Below are positions 1 through 9,600 of a stretch of 64,000 nucleotides of DNA, one piece after another. Both the position numbers and the translations under genes were made by a program. The first letter of the stretch is position 1. Every line of letters begins with the position of its first letter. This stretch comes from Oceaniferula marina (GTDB taxonomy: Bacteria; Verrucomicrobiota; Verrucomicrobiia; Verrucomicrobiales; Akkermansiaceae), in assembly GCF_013391475.1 (NCBI RefSeq), contig NZ_JACBAZ010000002.1:124001-188000 (forward strand), in the 5' to 3' direction. Below the pieces are notes generated by a model. It made no database searches. It was not told where the DNA came from and was given only the letters and a program-made list of their open reading frames with translations.

Positions 1-1786
1 CTGTGACATTGGTTGCCACACGGGGAATTAATGGCAAATCGATAAATGCTTGAGATGCTGTTCCTGAGACAGAGATGCTTGGTAGCCCGCCTTGCTCATT
101 AGCCACCAAGGTGACGGGATTCCCCGCAAGGGTGATTTTCCCTTGGTCTCCTTCAAAACGAAGGCTGTTTACAATAAATGCATGCCCCGACATGCTAGTG
201 AGGTTATTTTCCGCAGTATAACTGTTTCCTGAATTGACTGGAAATTTTAAGACTGTGTTGAGACAGCCATCTTGATTGCTCATATGCGGGCTCTTTACAG
301 AGCTATTTAATTCTTTCCACCCCTTTAGGTCGTTCCACTTGGAGATGCTCTTATTTTGGTCATGCCCCTGATAGGTAAATGTATTGGCGAGGTTCCGGTC
401 CTGTTTACCAAACCTGCCCCAGCGAGGTTTCGGAAAACTAGTTTCATAATCAACAAAAAGCCTCAGTAATTCTTTCACTTTTTTGGGATGCTTGCTGGCG
501 AGATCATTTTTTTCGTAAGGGTCGTCCGTCAGATTATAAAGTTCATAGCTCACTTTTTGTGGTTTATCTCCTTTTGCTTTATGAGTCTCATAACCAGACG
601 GGGCGTTCACTGTCTGAATTTTCCAATCACCATGGCGTAAGGATTGATTGCCTATATGACGGAAAAAGAGGGTTTGGTGAGGTCGTTCGGAAATTTTTCC
701 GTTCAGGTAGGGGAGTAAATTGACACCATCTGTTGGAAAATGAACTTTGCCTCCGGCTAAATTTACAAATGTAGACATGAAATCGAGTGAACTCACAGGG
801 TGAGGGTAATGCGCCCCTTCTTTTATATGAGGTCCGGCAAAAATCATGGGCGTACGAATACCTCCTTCATAGGTGCTCCCTTTTCCTCCACGCAGTTCAC
901 CATTATAATTTCCATATGCAATTTGCCCTCCATTATCATTGATAAACACAATCAGGGTGTTTTTACGAATCTGATGTTTATCCAGCTGGTTCACAATTTT
1001 GCCCACAGAGCGATCCATAGCTAAGTTCATGGCTGCTACAATCTTACGCTTCCCTTCCAGCTTTGGAAAACGAGCTAAATCCTGACTTTTTGCCTGCAAT
1101 GGCGTATGAGGACTGTTGAAGGCGACGTAGAGGAAAAACGGTTTTGTTTCCTTATGATGCCTGTCGATAAAAGCAGCCGCTTCATCACCTAAGGCATCGG
1201 TAAGATATCGTCCTTTTTTAGGGTCATTATCCTTGGCGTTTCCTTCGTTTTGCCAGAGAGCACTGATATCTTTTTGGTTACGCATCACGCGCTGGTTTTC
1301 TGCCTTGGCTATTCCAAAATACTGGCGCCCCCCTCCTAAAAAACCATAAAAATCATCAACCCCCTGGTCTTCTGGGCGGTTATAGCCTTTCACCGCCCCA
1401 ACATGCCACTTTCCAATGACTCCTGTTGTATAGCCAAGCTTCTTCAAACGTTCAAAAATAAGCACGTTATCAGGCTCAAGCCCGTCATTTTTAACCGTGG
1501 TCGAGTTTCCATTATTGCGATCAAAACCAAGCCGCTGTTGGATCAACCCTGTCATTAGGCTTGCCCGTGAAGGACTACACGTGGATTGCACATACGCTTG
1601 AGAAAAAATAGTGCCTGAGGATGCAAGTTTATCAATGTTCGGTGTGATCATCTCCTTGCTCCCCATAAATCCATAATCCACATAACCAGCGTCATCTGAT
1701 ATAATAAGAATGATATTCGGTGGAGCTGCGTGAGAAACTGTTAAAGTAAAAAAATATAAAGCAATGAGTGAAAATAGAGAGCGCAT
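1..1786 (-). CDS. Arylsulfatase (S1 family), secreted, with C-terminal beta-strand-repeat-like extension; 3' end cut by window edge
   Basis: Translating the minus strand from the ATG at 1786 gives 595 uninterrupted codons that run off the left edge. Residues 1-20 are a hydrophobic signal peptide (MRSLFSLIAL...SHA). The mature part opens with PPNIILIISDDAGY, the metal-binding start of type I sulfatases, and has CSPSR at residues 70-74, where Cys70 would become formylglycine. A GKWHVG motif follows, and then DLTDDPYEKNDL-like text (seen as NLTDDPYEKNDLAS) typical of the end of the sulfatase domain. The expected role is removal of sulfate esters from a polysaccharide in the periplasm or outside. 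Beyond the domain the chain continues for over 100 residues with a Trp/Asn-rich linker and a repetitive strand-like stretch (LRFEGDQGKITLAGNPVTL), which resembles autotransporter-associated beta-strand repeats. Family and active site are seen directly; the substrate is unknown. Confidence 0.93.
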   Translation of the reverse strand, partial: MRSLFSLIALYFFTLTVSHAAPPNIILIISDDAGYVDYGFMGSKEMITPNIDKLASSGTIFSQAYVQSTCSPSRASLMTGLIQQRLGFDRNNGNSTTVKNDGLEPDNVLIFERLKKLGYTTGVIGKWHVGAVKGYNRPEDQGVDDFYGFLGGGRQYFGIAKAENQRVMRNQKDISALWQNEGNAKDNDPKKGRYLTDALGDEAAAFIDRHHKETKPFFLYVAFNSPHTPLQAKSQDLARFPKLEGKRKIVAAMNLAMDRSVGKIVNQLDKHQIRKNTLIVFINDNGGQIAYGNYNGELRGGKGSTYEGGIRTPMIFAGPHIKEGAHYPHPVSSLDFMSTFVNLAGGKVHFPTDGVNLLPYLNGKISERPHQTLFFRHIGNQSLRHGDWKIQTVNAPSGYETHKAKGDKPQKVSYELYNLTDDPYEKNDLASKHPKKVKELLRLFVDYETSFPKPRWGRFGKQDRNLANTFTYQGHDQNKSISKWNDLKGWKELNSSVKSPHMSNQDGCLNTVLKFPVNSGNSYTAENNLTSMSGHAFIVNSLRFEGDQGKITLAGNPVTLVANEQGGLPSISVSGTASQAFIDLPLIPRVATNVT

Positions 1787-2023
1787 AACAGGAATGTTCA
1801 GAGGTTACAATTTACTGATATTGCCACAAGTAGAAAAGCCCTCCTTGATCTCGTCCAGAGCTACCTCACATTGAATTCTGAGGAAACAAGATCTTCTATC
1901 GTCACATCCATCAATTGAAAGACTCAGATCTCAAGCCTTTGCAGACTCTGGCTAAAACCCTGATCGATTGAAAGGAACCAACTGCCTGCATGTGACGTTG
2001 CACATTCTTCCAAGGCTGTATGT

Positions 2024-2052
2024 TTAGCGGCTTGGCGTGAGATGATTTCTCA
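2024..2052. repeat. 29-bp dispersed repeat, copy 1
   Basis: The string beginning ttagcggcttggcgtgagat matches a second copy at 4665-4693 with 28 of 29 identities. This copy lies directly against the stop codon of the trypsin-like/TPR gene. It resembles short intergenic repeats of the 'cgccaagccgctaagacgcaaag' kind seen in many environmental genomes; its function is unknown. Confidence 0.6.
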
Positions 2053-3438
2053 TCAGCGACTGCGATAAAAGTCCTCCAAAAGAAAAACCCTATCAGAAAC
2101 CTCATCGGCCTCCTTCATTTTGCCGCGAGAAATAAGGACTGTCTGGAGATCATCCCAGAAAGCGATTCTCTCAGGGGTTAAGAGTATGATGCGCCGATAG
2201 TAGTACTCGGCTTGTTCCCAATTGCCCTTTTTCGCGTACATGTGAGCGAGAGTCCCAGCAGACCCTCCAGCTGGATAGAGTTTGTCGGCCTTTTTGAGAG
2301 CCGCCGTGGCTTCTTCGATCTTGCCCGCAGCAAACAAGGCGTCCCCTAGACAGACCAGATAGAAGGCTTCTGCAGCCGCGTGATCTTTGGCCAAATGTTT
2401 GAGACCCTTCGCAAGTTCGACGAACTTAGTCGGATTCGCTGAGCTAGATCTTAGTTTCATGTTCTCAATAGTGAATTGCTTCTGTTGCACTAGGAAACTA
2501 TTCGGGAATTTTTCGACCAAGTCTCTGACAAGTTGGTCGGCCTTGGCAAAATCTATATTTCTTTTATGGAGAGGGATTTGCAACTCCTGCCATTCGTCGG
2601 TGAATTCCACGGGATCGAATCCATGGTCTTCTGCCCGTAGAGGGGTATCCAAGCGTTCGCCTTTTTTCACCGCCCCGGCGATACGGTCAGAGAGTCCCTG
2701 AGTGGGAGTAGCCAGTCTGAAGGTCTGGATCGGAAGTGGCAGAGGACTGTGGTACAGCGCTACAACTTCACCGCGTAGGTTGAGAAGAGGTGCCCCTCTG
2801 AAAAGTGCCGCATTTTGGCGCGGACCGCGACCCGTCGCAAAACTGAACTGCTTTGCCGGCGCCTCTGGGTTCTTCATTTCATAGTTGATTGCAGTGGTCC
2901 GGTGGGACAGGATGGGTCCTAAAACCAGATCCGAGGCGACTTCAGGCGAAAGGACCGCTATCCAGGATCCGACCGGAGTCGCTTCCGTTGAGATGCTGAG
3001 CGAGGTCGCGCCCTTTGGCTTGTCGGCGAACTTGATCAGGGCCAGTTCCTCCTTGGGGAATGTTGCTACCACAGTGGGAGCCTTGAGCGGGGTTTTATGC
3101 TTGTCTGCCAAGTGAAACTTGAGCTCCTCTTTCCTGCAGAATGGCCGCAGGTGACACACAGCCAGCCCCTTCTCACCAAAGAAAAATCCGACCTCGACGG
3201 CGACTCCATTTTGGGTGGGTCTGGCGATGTAGAAGAGTGCTGATCGCTTTGTCTGAGTCTTCTCCCGTAATCCATCCGGCGCTTTCTTTGATATGCTGGT
3301 TAAATCAGGAAGTTCCTGCGCATTGATGGCCGATGCGCCCAAAACGGCCAAAAGAATGACGGTGAGGGCGGGAGCTGTTCGCTTCATACGGGACTTTGTT
3401 TTTGCGCAGCTGTCGTGTGGTATTTTCGTATTTTTCAT
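2053..3438 (-). CDS. Trypsin-like (degenerate) protein with C-terminal TPR repeats, exported
   Basis: 461 codons from the ATG at 3438. A better signal peptide begins at an internal ATG at 3387 (MKRTAPALTVILLAVLGASA), so the true start may be there. Residues about 65-260 follow the layout of an S1C/HtrA-like trypsin fold, but the triad looks lost: the His region reads GLAVCHLRP, the Asp position reads EELALIKF, and the GNSGG serine motif is replaced by LFRGAPLLN. Residues about 300-460 are helical TPR-like pairs (for example LFAAGKIEEATAALKKADKLY and GNWEQAEYYYRRII). The likely role is a protein-binding scaffold in the envelope rather than a protease. No Shine-Dalgarno is visible at either start. 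Confidence 0.85.
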   Translation of the reverse strand: MKNTKIPHDSCAKTKSRMKRTAPALTVILLAVLGASAINAQELPDLTSISKKAPDGLREKTQTKRSALFYIARPTQNGVAVEVGFFFGEKGLAVCHLRPFCRKEELKFHLADKHKTPLKAPTVVATFPKEELALIKFADKPKGATSLSISTEATPVGSWIAVLSPEVASDLVLGPILSHRTTAINYEMKNPEAPAKQFSFATGRGPRQNAALFRGAPLLNLRGEVVALYHSPLPLPIQTFRLATPTQGLSDRIAGAVKKGERLDTPLRAEDHGFDPVEFTDEWQELQIPLHKRNIDFAKADQLVRDLVEKFPNSFLVQQKQFTIENMKLRSSSANPTKFVELAKGLKHLAKDHAAAEAFYLVCLGDALFAAGKIEEATAALKKADKLYPAGGSAGTLAHMYAKKGNWEQAEYYYRRIILLTPERIAFWDDLQTVLISRGKMKEADEVSDRVFLLEDFYRSR

Positions 3439-3663
3439 GGGGTGGAGGTAATGTGTTGTCGTGATTTTTACTAACTAGTCTTCATTCATGATAGCAGCCA
3501 TTTTCGCAGAACGATGAATGATTAACTGACTGCTAGAAATGGGCATTTTTTTGGAGGGATGTGTTCGCAAGGTCTGTTCCCATGCATGCTGTCTTGTTTT
3601 CCCTGAGCTTAATCGCTTGGTCAAAACCCAAAAAGGACGCACAAAGAGACAGGTCTTTTCATT

Positions 3664-4254
3664 CTATCGGACTTTTTCTGGGGGCAAAGAACGGACTCGG
3701 CTAACAACACCTTCGGACGACAGGTTGGAAATGACAAACAAATCGATGTAATGGGTCGCTAACGACGTTGAGCCTGACATGTTGTTAACATGCGTTACCC
3801 CTGCAATCGTAACATCGGCAGCAGCTGTCAAAGGAAGCAACAATGCCGCCTCCGGCGAACCGCCTATAAGGGATTTTGAAACGTCAAACGAGGAATTGAA
3901 ACCTCCCCCCGATAATGTCTGATCAGGATAGACGTCGTATTTAACAAAGTAGCTATGGCCATCCTTGGCATGGAAGCTCATTGGGACCGTTTTTTTACCA
4001 ACTTTTGGCCAATCAAAGGCCACGACGGCCTTCACCGGACCACTCGGCACGCGCGCGGCACTACCGCTGACTTTTTTGCCGTTCACAGAAACGATACGTA
4101 TACCTGATAGTCCACCTCGGTGTTCTTTTTCGGGCTTGGCTTTGAAATAGGCCTCACCGGGATTCAATGGGGGAACACGATTTGTAGCGCACTGGCTGAG
4201 AAGCAGCGCACAAAGTAAAGAGGTAACGAGTGATAGAAGATTGTTTATGTTCAT
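3664..4254 (-). CDS. Hypothetical lipoprotein, 196 aa
   Basis: The N-terminus is a lipoprotein signal: a hydrophobic run ending LLLSQC with Cys22 as the lipid-bearing residue, followed by ATNR. The rest is soluble, about 170 residues, with no cysteine pairs and no motif that I recognise. It has beta-rich stretches (GIRIVSVNGKKV, VKAVVAFDWPKVGKK). No operon partner lies close: the trypsin-like gene downstream is 225 bp away. The function is not assignable. Confidence 0.75.
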   Translation of the reverse strand: MNINNLLSLVTSLLCALLLSQCATNRVPPLNPGEAYFKAKPEKEHRGGLSGIRIVSVNGKKVSGSAARVPSGPVKAVVAFDWPKVGKKTVPMSFHAKDGHSYFVKYDVYPDQTLSGGGFNSSFDVSKSLIGGSPEAALLLPLTAAADVTIAGVTHVNNMSGSTSLATHYIDLFVISNLSSEGVVSRVRSLPPEKVR

Positions 4255-4418
4255 GATGTATTTGGGGGTGAATTCCGAACAACCGCCCCTTATATCTCCC
4301 TATGCCATTCATTCAAAGGTTAAAAAAAAAGAGGAGCCAGCCGGTATCGAGTAAAACCTTACCCTTAAGGTGCGAGCCCTGGATGCAAAGCTGTATTTTA
4401 GGCTCACGCAAAGGCGCT

Positions 4419-4627
4419 AATACCATTCTCCCAGTTAAATTGGCAGAATGGTTTGAGTTTAAGATGATGAGTCAGTCAGCAAGCTGAATGGCAAGAGGGC
4501 ACTGAGTCTTTTAGATTTTACCGTTGTTGCGCGTCAGTTGCATAGCCTGCTATGCGCCTTCCTTGCGCCTAGTTAAAATCGAAAACCTTCAGTGCCATTC
4601 AGCCAATTTAACTGATCAAATGGTATA
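4419..4627. repeat. 209-bp imperfect inverted-repeat element (MITE/REP-like)
   Basis: The outer arms aataccattctcccagttaa (4419 onward, to 4444) and the reverse complement of 4602-4627 share the blocks taccatt and cagttaaattggc. Inner parts also pair: ctgaatggcaagagggcactgag at the left against cagtgccattcag at 4590-4602. Near the middle lies a perfect hairpin, gcatag-cctg-ctatgc (4540-4555). There is no coding potential. The stretch 4255-4767 between genes holds only this element and the 29-bp repeat. The fold suggests a non-autonomous mobile element or a structured RNA, and its ends are approximate. Confidence 0.6.
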
Positions 4628-4664
4628 AGTCGCCAAGGGAAGAGCATGTTGCTGGCTTTGCGTC

Positions 4665-4693
4665 TTAGCGGCTTGGCGTGAGATCATTTCTCA
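4665..4693. repeat. 29-bp dispersed repeat, copy 2
   Basis: This is the second copy of the sequence at 2024-2052, differing by one base. It lies 38 bp after the right arm of the inverted-repeat element. Confidence 0.6.
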
Positions 4694-4767
4694 CCATCGA
4701 ACACGAAGGACCACTTCTCAAAATGTGATCACCCACACCCTACGTCAAAGATCGACTTGCAGGAACC

Positions 4768-5052
4768 ATGGATTGGAAATCACGCGATCTCTTTGATCAA
4801 GCCGCCTTCTATGCCTCCGGCGATCAAAAAAATCGATTGGAAGTAATTCAACAATGGTTCCAAAACGAAGGACGACCTATAATGTATAAAGAGATAGAAA
4901 AAACCTTACAATCAATGCACTGTCCCCTTTATAACAATTTACTAACATTCGTTAACCACAATCCTCGGCCTGACCACCACCTGGCGAAGCGGGTAAAAAG
5001 TAGGAAATGCACCGAATCTCTTCCCCTTCCACACGCATGTCCCCTTCCATGA
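4768..5052 (+). CDS. Possible small hypothetical protein, 94 aa
   Basis: An ATG-started frame of 94 codons. The first 60 residues look helical and protein-like (MDWKSRDLFDQAAFYASGDQ, then an amphipathic QQWFQNEG segment); the last 25 residues are Pro/His/Lys-rich and look like read-through into non-coding sequence. There is no family match that I recognise and no clear ribosome site. It could be the start of a decayed gene rather than a live one. Confidence 0.25.
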   Translation: MDWKSRDLFDQAAFYASGDQKNRLEVIQQWFQNEGRPIMYKEIEKTLQSMHCPLYNNLLTFVNHNPRPDHHLAKRVKSRKCTESLPLPHACPLP

Positions 5053-5198
5053 CCCTTCAATTGCTTTTAATTACAGCTGAACTGAATTGATAGATTGTGA
5101 TTTTCTTTCAGAGAGGCGCTAAAGGACTTGCAGGGAGAGGAATATTAAAGCTGAAAAATCCACACTTTCAAGACCTATAGAGTCAGCCAAAATACGTC

Positions 5199-5774
5199 CT
5201 AACGCATGCGCTTCCGGAATCCAACCAACCCGCCAAACCCCATCAACAGAAAGGCAATGCTAGCGGGTTCGGGGACAACATTAAAAGTCTGATCAACCAC
5301 AGTAGGTCCAGCAAATGGATTATGAGTTGTACTACTTCCTGCAGGGACCGCATCGATTTTTTCAAGTTGCCCCGACACACCAGATTCCGCATACATCATG
5401 CCATCGAGGTCAAGCAGATTAAACCCCGAAGTGGCGCCGGTATAATCAAAAACACGAGTATATACATAGCCGCCCACATAGATATCAGACGCCTCATCCA
5501 CAGTTTCCCCTACAACATAGGATCCATTGGGATTATTAAATTCAAACATAACCACTTCGGAGGAATCCACCTCAAAAGGATTGGTTGAATTAAAAGAAGA
5601 AATAACTCCGTCTGGAGTCCAAATTAACTGCCAGACGGAATTGGCAGACAGTGGAGTCACATTATCGATTTTAAAAACTTCATCCACTATATTGGGCATA
5701 TCCCAGTATACCTGCGTGGATGCATTGGCGTTGCCGAAAAGAAGTAAGGCTAAAAGAATAGATTTTTTTCGCAT
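5199..5774 (-). CDS. PEP-CTERM sorting domain protein, 191 aa
   Basis: Signal peptide at residues 1-19 (MRKKSILLALLLFGNANAS). The beta-rich middle has no known domain. At the C-terminus is the tripartite PEP-CTERM signal: VPEP at about residue 168, the hydrophobic segment ASIAFLLMGFGGLVGF, and the basic tail RKRMR. Such proteins are known substrates of exosortases, which cleave the tail and anchor or release the protein at the surface; no exosortase gene is in this window. It stands alone between the repeat region and the Wadjet operon. Confidence 0.88.
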   Translation of the reverse strand: MRKKSILLALLLFGNANASTQVYWDMPNIVDEVFKIDNVTPLSANSVWQLIWTPDGVISSFNSTNPFEVDSSEVVMFEFNNPNGSYVVGETVDEASDIYVGGYVYTRVFDYTGATSGFNLLDLDGMMYAESGVSGQLEKIDAVPAGSSTTHNPFAGPTVVDQTFNVVPEPASIAFLLMGFGGLVGFRKRMR

Positions 5775-6110
5775 TGGTATCGTTTAAGATTTAAATAAAC
5801 TGTCTATGGAATGGAACAACTCCCAATTCCTCCCGCAAGTTATAGATAATAAAATAGAAAAATCAATTATTTATATTCCAGATTTCCGGCTGACCAGAGG
5901 ATACCTCGGGATCAATAGATCAAGGAACACAGGGTCGCTAAACGTATCAGAAGGCCCAAAACCGGTACCAAATACACGTGTTCCATGGAAGTCATTGATC
6001 CATATAACGGATTGCACCGCACCCTTTTTTCACTCGCCACTATTTCTTTCACCAGTCTTGTTTTCCTCACTGTCTATTCAGGTTACAGGAGATCAGTTTT
6101 TTACAAAACC
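5775..6110. other. Non-coding gap downstream of truncated jetD
   Basis: 336 AT-rich bases without a convincing gene. I searched all minus-strand frames after the jetD stop for the missing JetD C-terminal part and found none. One minus-strand frame (about 5880-6035) encodes about 50 residues with a protein-like look (HGTRVFGTGFGPSDTFSDP) ending in a stop; it may be the tail of an unrelated decayed gene. This gap is the probable deletion or rearrangement junction. Confidence 0.4.
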
Positions 6111-6446
6111 CTATAATTCTTGCTCAAATACACGGGCGAGATCTTCTCGTAATTGTGTTGGAGATGGCGTGCCGATTTGTTCGAACAGCCAGAGTTCTCC
6201 ATCGGGCAGCGTTAGTCGAATGCGTTCGGGTTCGTGGCTTTTAGGATTTCGATCGATACGAAGCAGTTTGCCTGATCGAGCCTCGGCTGAGCGGAGTTTT
6301 TGTTCGGCGATCTCTCTCTCATCACCATCGGCGAGCCCGGCTGAGCGGAGGAATTTTTCGTAGTCGATTCGAAACGTCGAACTTTGAGCACGCCCCATTC
6401 CAGCTGCGGATTTTTGATAGATTTTGGCAAGATGCTGGAGTGGCAT
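6111..6446 (-). CDS. jetD: Wadjet JetD, N-terminal fragment only (truncated)
   Basis: 111 codons from the ATG at 6446, fourth in order after jetA, jetB and jetC. The text (LAKIYQKSAAGMGRAQSSTF, then DYEKFLRSAGLADGD and ERIRLTLPDGELWLFEQIG, PSPTQLREDLA) matches what I know of the N-terminal arm of JetD/DUF2220-type proteins. Complete JetD is a nuclease of roughly 380-400 residues whose C-terminal TOPRIM/Topo VI-like domain cuts the plasmid. Here translation ends at TAG (6111) before that domain, and no remnant follows. The product would therefore lack the nuclease. Family assignment rests on position and recalled similarity; the truncation is seen directly. Confidence 0.7.
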   Translation of the reverse strand: MPLQHLAKIYQKSAAGMGRAQSSTFRIDYEKFLRSAGLADGDEREIAEQKLRSAEARSGKLLRIDRNPKSHEPERIRLTLPDGELWLFEQIGTPSPTQLREDLARVFEQEL

Positions 6447-6454
6447 GGGAGGTT

Positions 6455-6594
6455 GAAGATGGAAGATGGAAGATGGAAGATGGAAGATGGGAGATGGGAG
6501 ATGGGAGATGGGAGATGGGAGATGGGAGATGGGAGATGGGAGATGGGAGATGGGAGATGGGAGATGGGAGATGGGAGATGGGAGATGGGAGATC
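6455..6594. repeat. 7-bp tandem repeat between jetC and jetD
   Basis: 19 full heptamers run without interruption: five gaagatg units (6455-6489), then fourteen ggagatg units (6490-6587), then a partial ggagatc. In the operon's sense this is a pyrimidine-rich CATCTYC array ending 8 bp before the jetD ATG. It fills most of the 165-bp space after the jetC stop. The unit is not a multiple of three, and frames through it are open on both strands, which generates artefact ORFs. Confidence 0.95.
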
Positions 6595-6611
6595 AGCGGA
6601 AGGAGTGAGGT

Positions 6612-9600
6612 CTATTTCTCCAGGCCGTTGGCTTTCATCCAGTCCTTGCCGTCTTTGCTGTCGCGGAAGAGGACGACGGGAACGTTGCGCACGCCGATGC
6701 GTTTGCCGCGGCGTTCTTCTTTTCGGGAGATGACGATGAGTTCGTCGCACTGGCTGAAGGCGTAGGGGATGTTGCCGCTGGACATCGAGAACATACCTTG
6801 GAGGTCGAGTTGGGCCATGGCGAGGATGCAGTTCTGGATTCGTTCGCCTGAGAGTTTGGAGAACGCCTCATCGATGGGAACGAGGGCGAGGGATGGCTCC
6901 TTGCGCCGGGTTTCGTGACGTTTGTAGGCGTGCAGGTAACTGGCGAGGATGGCGACAAAGTACGGGCTTTGGTTTTCGCCTCCACTCATCTTGCCACTTT
7001 GTTTGTCGACACTGACCGGTTTGAGTTTCGGGTCGCGGATGTCGGTGACCAGAAGATCGTAATCGAAGTATTGCCGGTAGTCGAGCAAGCGGGCGGCTTC
7101 CGGGCTGTTGCTCCCCTTGCGGGTGAGGATCTGGAGGAAGTCTTCGAGTGCTTGTTTGAGTTCCTCACCCATACTGGCGAAAAACAATTCGTCTTCGTGG
7201 TGCAGGGCGTTGCGGTCGATGAGTTCGCGGTAGACTTTGAAATCCGGGTTGGCTTTTTTGGCAATCTTGTAGCGGTCGTGGCCGATCGGCTGTTTGAGTT
7301 GGACGTTGAGCAGCGAGATGATGTTTTCGACGTTGTTGAGTGCCTGTTGCATCCGGCTGAGCACCTGGGTGCGGAACAGGGACTCCCATCGGCGACGCTC
7401 CTGCTTGGATTTTTTTTCGTAGGATGGAATATCTGCATTTTCGATGCTTTGCAGGATGCGTTCGTAGGCATCGGTTTCATGGGGTGTATCCGGCAGGTCG
7501 TCGAACTTCGGGTGGTATTCCCGTTTGAAATCGGCCATGGCAATGGTGATTTCGGCGCTGCTTTGGCTGGAGGATTGTTCGGCAGCCTGGGCGGCTTTGG
7601 AGAACTCTCTGCGCTGGACATCGAGGGCGGGGAAGCGCTCCGCCATGTCCTGTTTCCACTCGTCGTAGCGTGCCTGGTGCGGGTAGATATTGATTGCCTG
7701 CTGGATTTTCAAAAACTCCTGCTCACGGCGTAGGTATTCTTCCTTGTAGTTGGCGAGTTCTTTTTCGGTGCGGCGGATTTCGCCGATACCTCCTTTGCGC
7801 AGGATGCTGGTGTTTTCAGATTGCAGCGCCTGTGCCTGGGCTTCGAGGTCGTGGATTTCCTGCTCGAGTTGTTCGAGCTGATCGGTGGAGACCGCCTGAA
7901 GCTGAGCCATACCTTCGGCGTGCTTGCTTTCCAGTCCGGGGAGCTCTTCGATCCGGATCAATTGCCGGGTGAGCTCGGTGTGGTGCGGGATCTTGTTATT
8001 GCGCTCGGTGATCAGTCGTTGGACTTCGGTTTCGATGGGTTCGAGTCGGCGCAGTTCGGCCTCGATTTCGCGCAGTCGGCTTTGTTTCGATTCAAGTTGG
8101 CGCTGCAGTCCGGACTCACCGATGAAGGGGGTGCCGTCGTATCCGGGAGGGCGGCTGATGGTGGCGCCGCATTTGATGATGCCATCGATGGAGATGGCGG
8201 AGTCGTGTTGGTGAAGTTCGTCGGAAGACTGAACGCGGATCAGCTTGCCAAAGTGTTGGTCGATGTAGCTACGAGCGGCGGGGTCATCGCAGGAGAACAA
8301 TCCGGCGAGGGCGTTCTTTTTGATTTTCCCTGACTTGCCGGGTTTGGATGTGATGGCCCCGCGGTCGATCAACTCCTGCCCTTGGCTCTGTTGGATCTCG
8401 GACTCCGGGAGGGATTTCAGGATGTTGCTTGCGGCTTCGAAGTGATCGGAGCTGACAAAGACGGAGAATTTTTGGCTGAAGGCCATTTCGGCGGCGGCAC
8501 GCCATGATTCGTCGGTGATCTCGTAGAGTTCGCGTGCTGCCTGGGGTGGTGTTTCTCCGGGCAGGACGGGGAGCTGGCTTTGCAGGGCTGTTAGGAGTGG
8601 CTGGGGGTGTGGAGGGAGCCCTTGCTGGAGGAGGGAAATGTGGCGTTGGAGCTCTTCCTGTTCCCGGCGAAATTGGCGCAGTTGTTCGTCTTCTTTGCGG
8701 AAGCTATCGCGGATTTTTTTACACAGTTTGTCGGCGGCCGCGGCCAAGAGTGAGAGGTGGTTGGCATTTTCTTCCTGTTTGCAGCCATCGAGGAGTTTGA
8801 TTTCAGTGAGGAACTCGGCGGTGTTGACCGGTGGGTCACAAGGGGCCTGGGCGATTTCCTGAGCCCACTGCTTCGCTTGTTGGAGTCGGTTTCCGATGTC
8901 TCTATCGACTTTGGCGGAAATGTTGCGCAGTTGCTCGAGCCGTTTTTCCATTTCCTCGAGCTCATCGCAGAGCCGTTTGTAGAAGCGTCCTTCCTCGGAT
9001 TCGTTGAGCAGGGCGGTGCAGGTGTCACGTCGTCTCTGGACCTCTGTTAATAATTCGCCGATTTCAGCGAGGCGCTGTTCATCCTCCTCATTTTCTTTAC
9101 GGAGTTGGTCGAGGTGTTGTTGGCCGTGGTCGAAGAGGTCCTTGGCGAAGGCAAAGGCGGTTTCCGATGTGAGGTAGCGTGCCACCTCCTGGTCTTGCTG
9201 CGCTTGCTTCAGGGTGGTGGCATGGGTGCGGATGGCGAGCAGCCGCTCGAGTTGGCCGCGCAGGTCGTGAAGTTCGCGTTCATAGGTTTCGAAATCGCGA
9301 AAGCTGGAGATGACATCCTCGACCGGGATGCCCTCGCTGGGCAGGACAAACTGACGGCAGAAGTCGTCGAAGCTTTTGAGGTTGGTGAATGACATCGCGG
9401 AGGGCAGTAGCCGTTGGATGACATCCTGGTTGAAGTTGAGGTGGCTGGGGTTGGACATATCGCGCAGGTATTCGCGCGAGGAACTGAATAGCCGTCCCTG
9501 GTGGGAATCGATGAGTTGTTTGAACTCGGCCATGGTGGCCGGGTACTGTTTGCCGTCGTGTTCGGAGCGGCGGAGAAAATCGTCCCGTTCGAGGGATGCG

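Noticed and set aside
3539-3751. 70-codon plus-strand frame in the gap before the lipoprotein gene
   Set aside because: Composition looks random, there is no ribosome site, and it overlaps the 3' end of the lipoprotein gene in antisense.
5806-6363. 185-codon plus-strand frame downstream of jetD
   Set aside because: It crosses the jetD fragment in antisense and its first half is low in protein-like character.
6455-6594. CRISPR array
   Set aside because: Units are 7 bp with no spacers; it is a simple tandem repeat.
6384-6765. Overlapping plus-strand frames of 74-99 codons and a minus-strand frame of 142 codons through the heptamer array
   Set aside because: They are created by the 7-bp repeat, which is open in all frames; outside the array they read the opposite strand of jetC or jetD.
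6915-8333. Plus-strand frames of up to 272 codons
   Set aside because: These are antisense shadows of jetC, which has intact motifs on the minus strand; their composition is typical of mirrored GC-rich coding.
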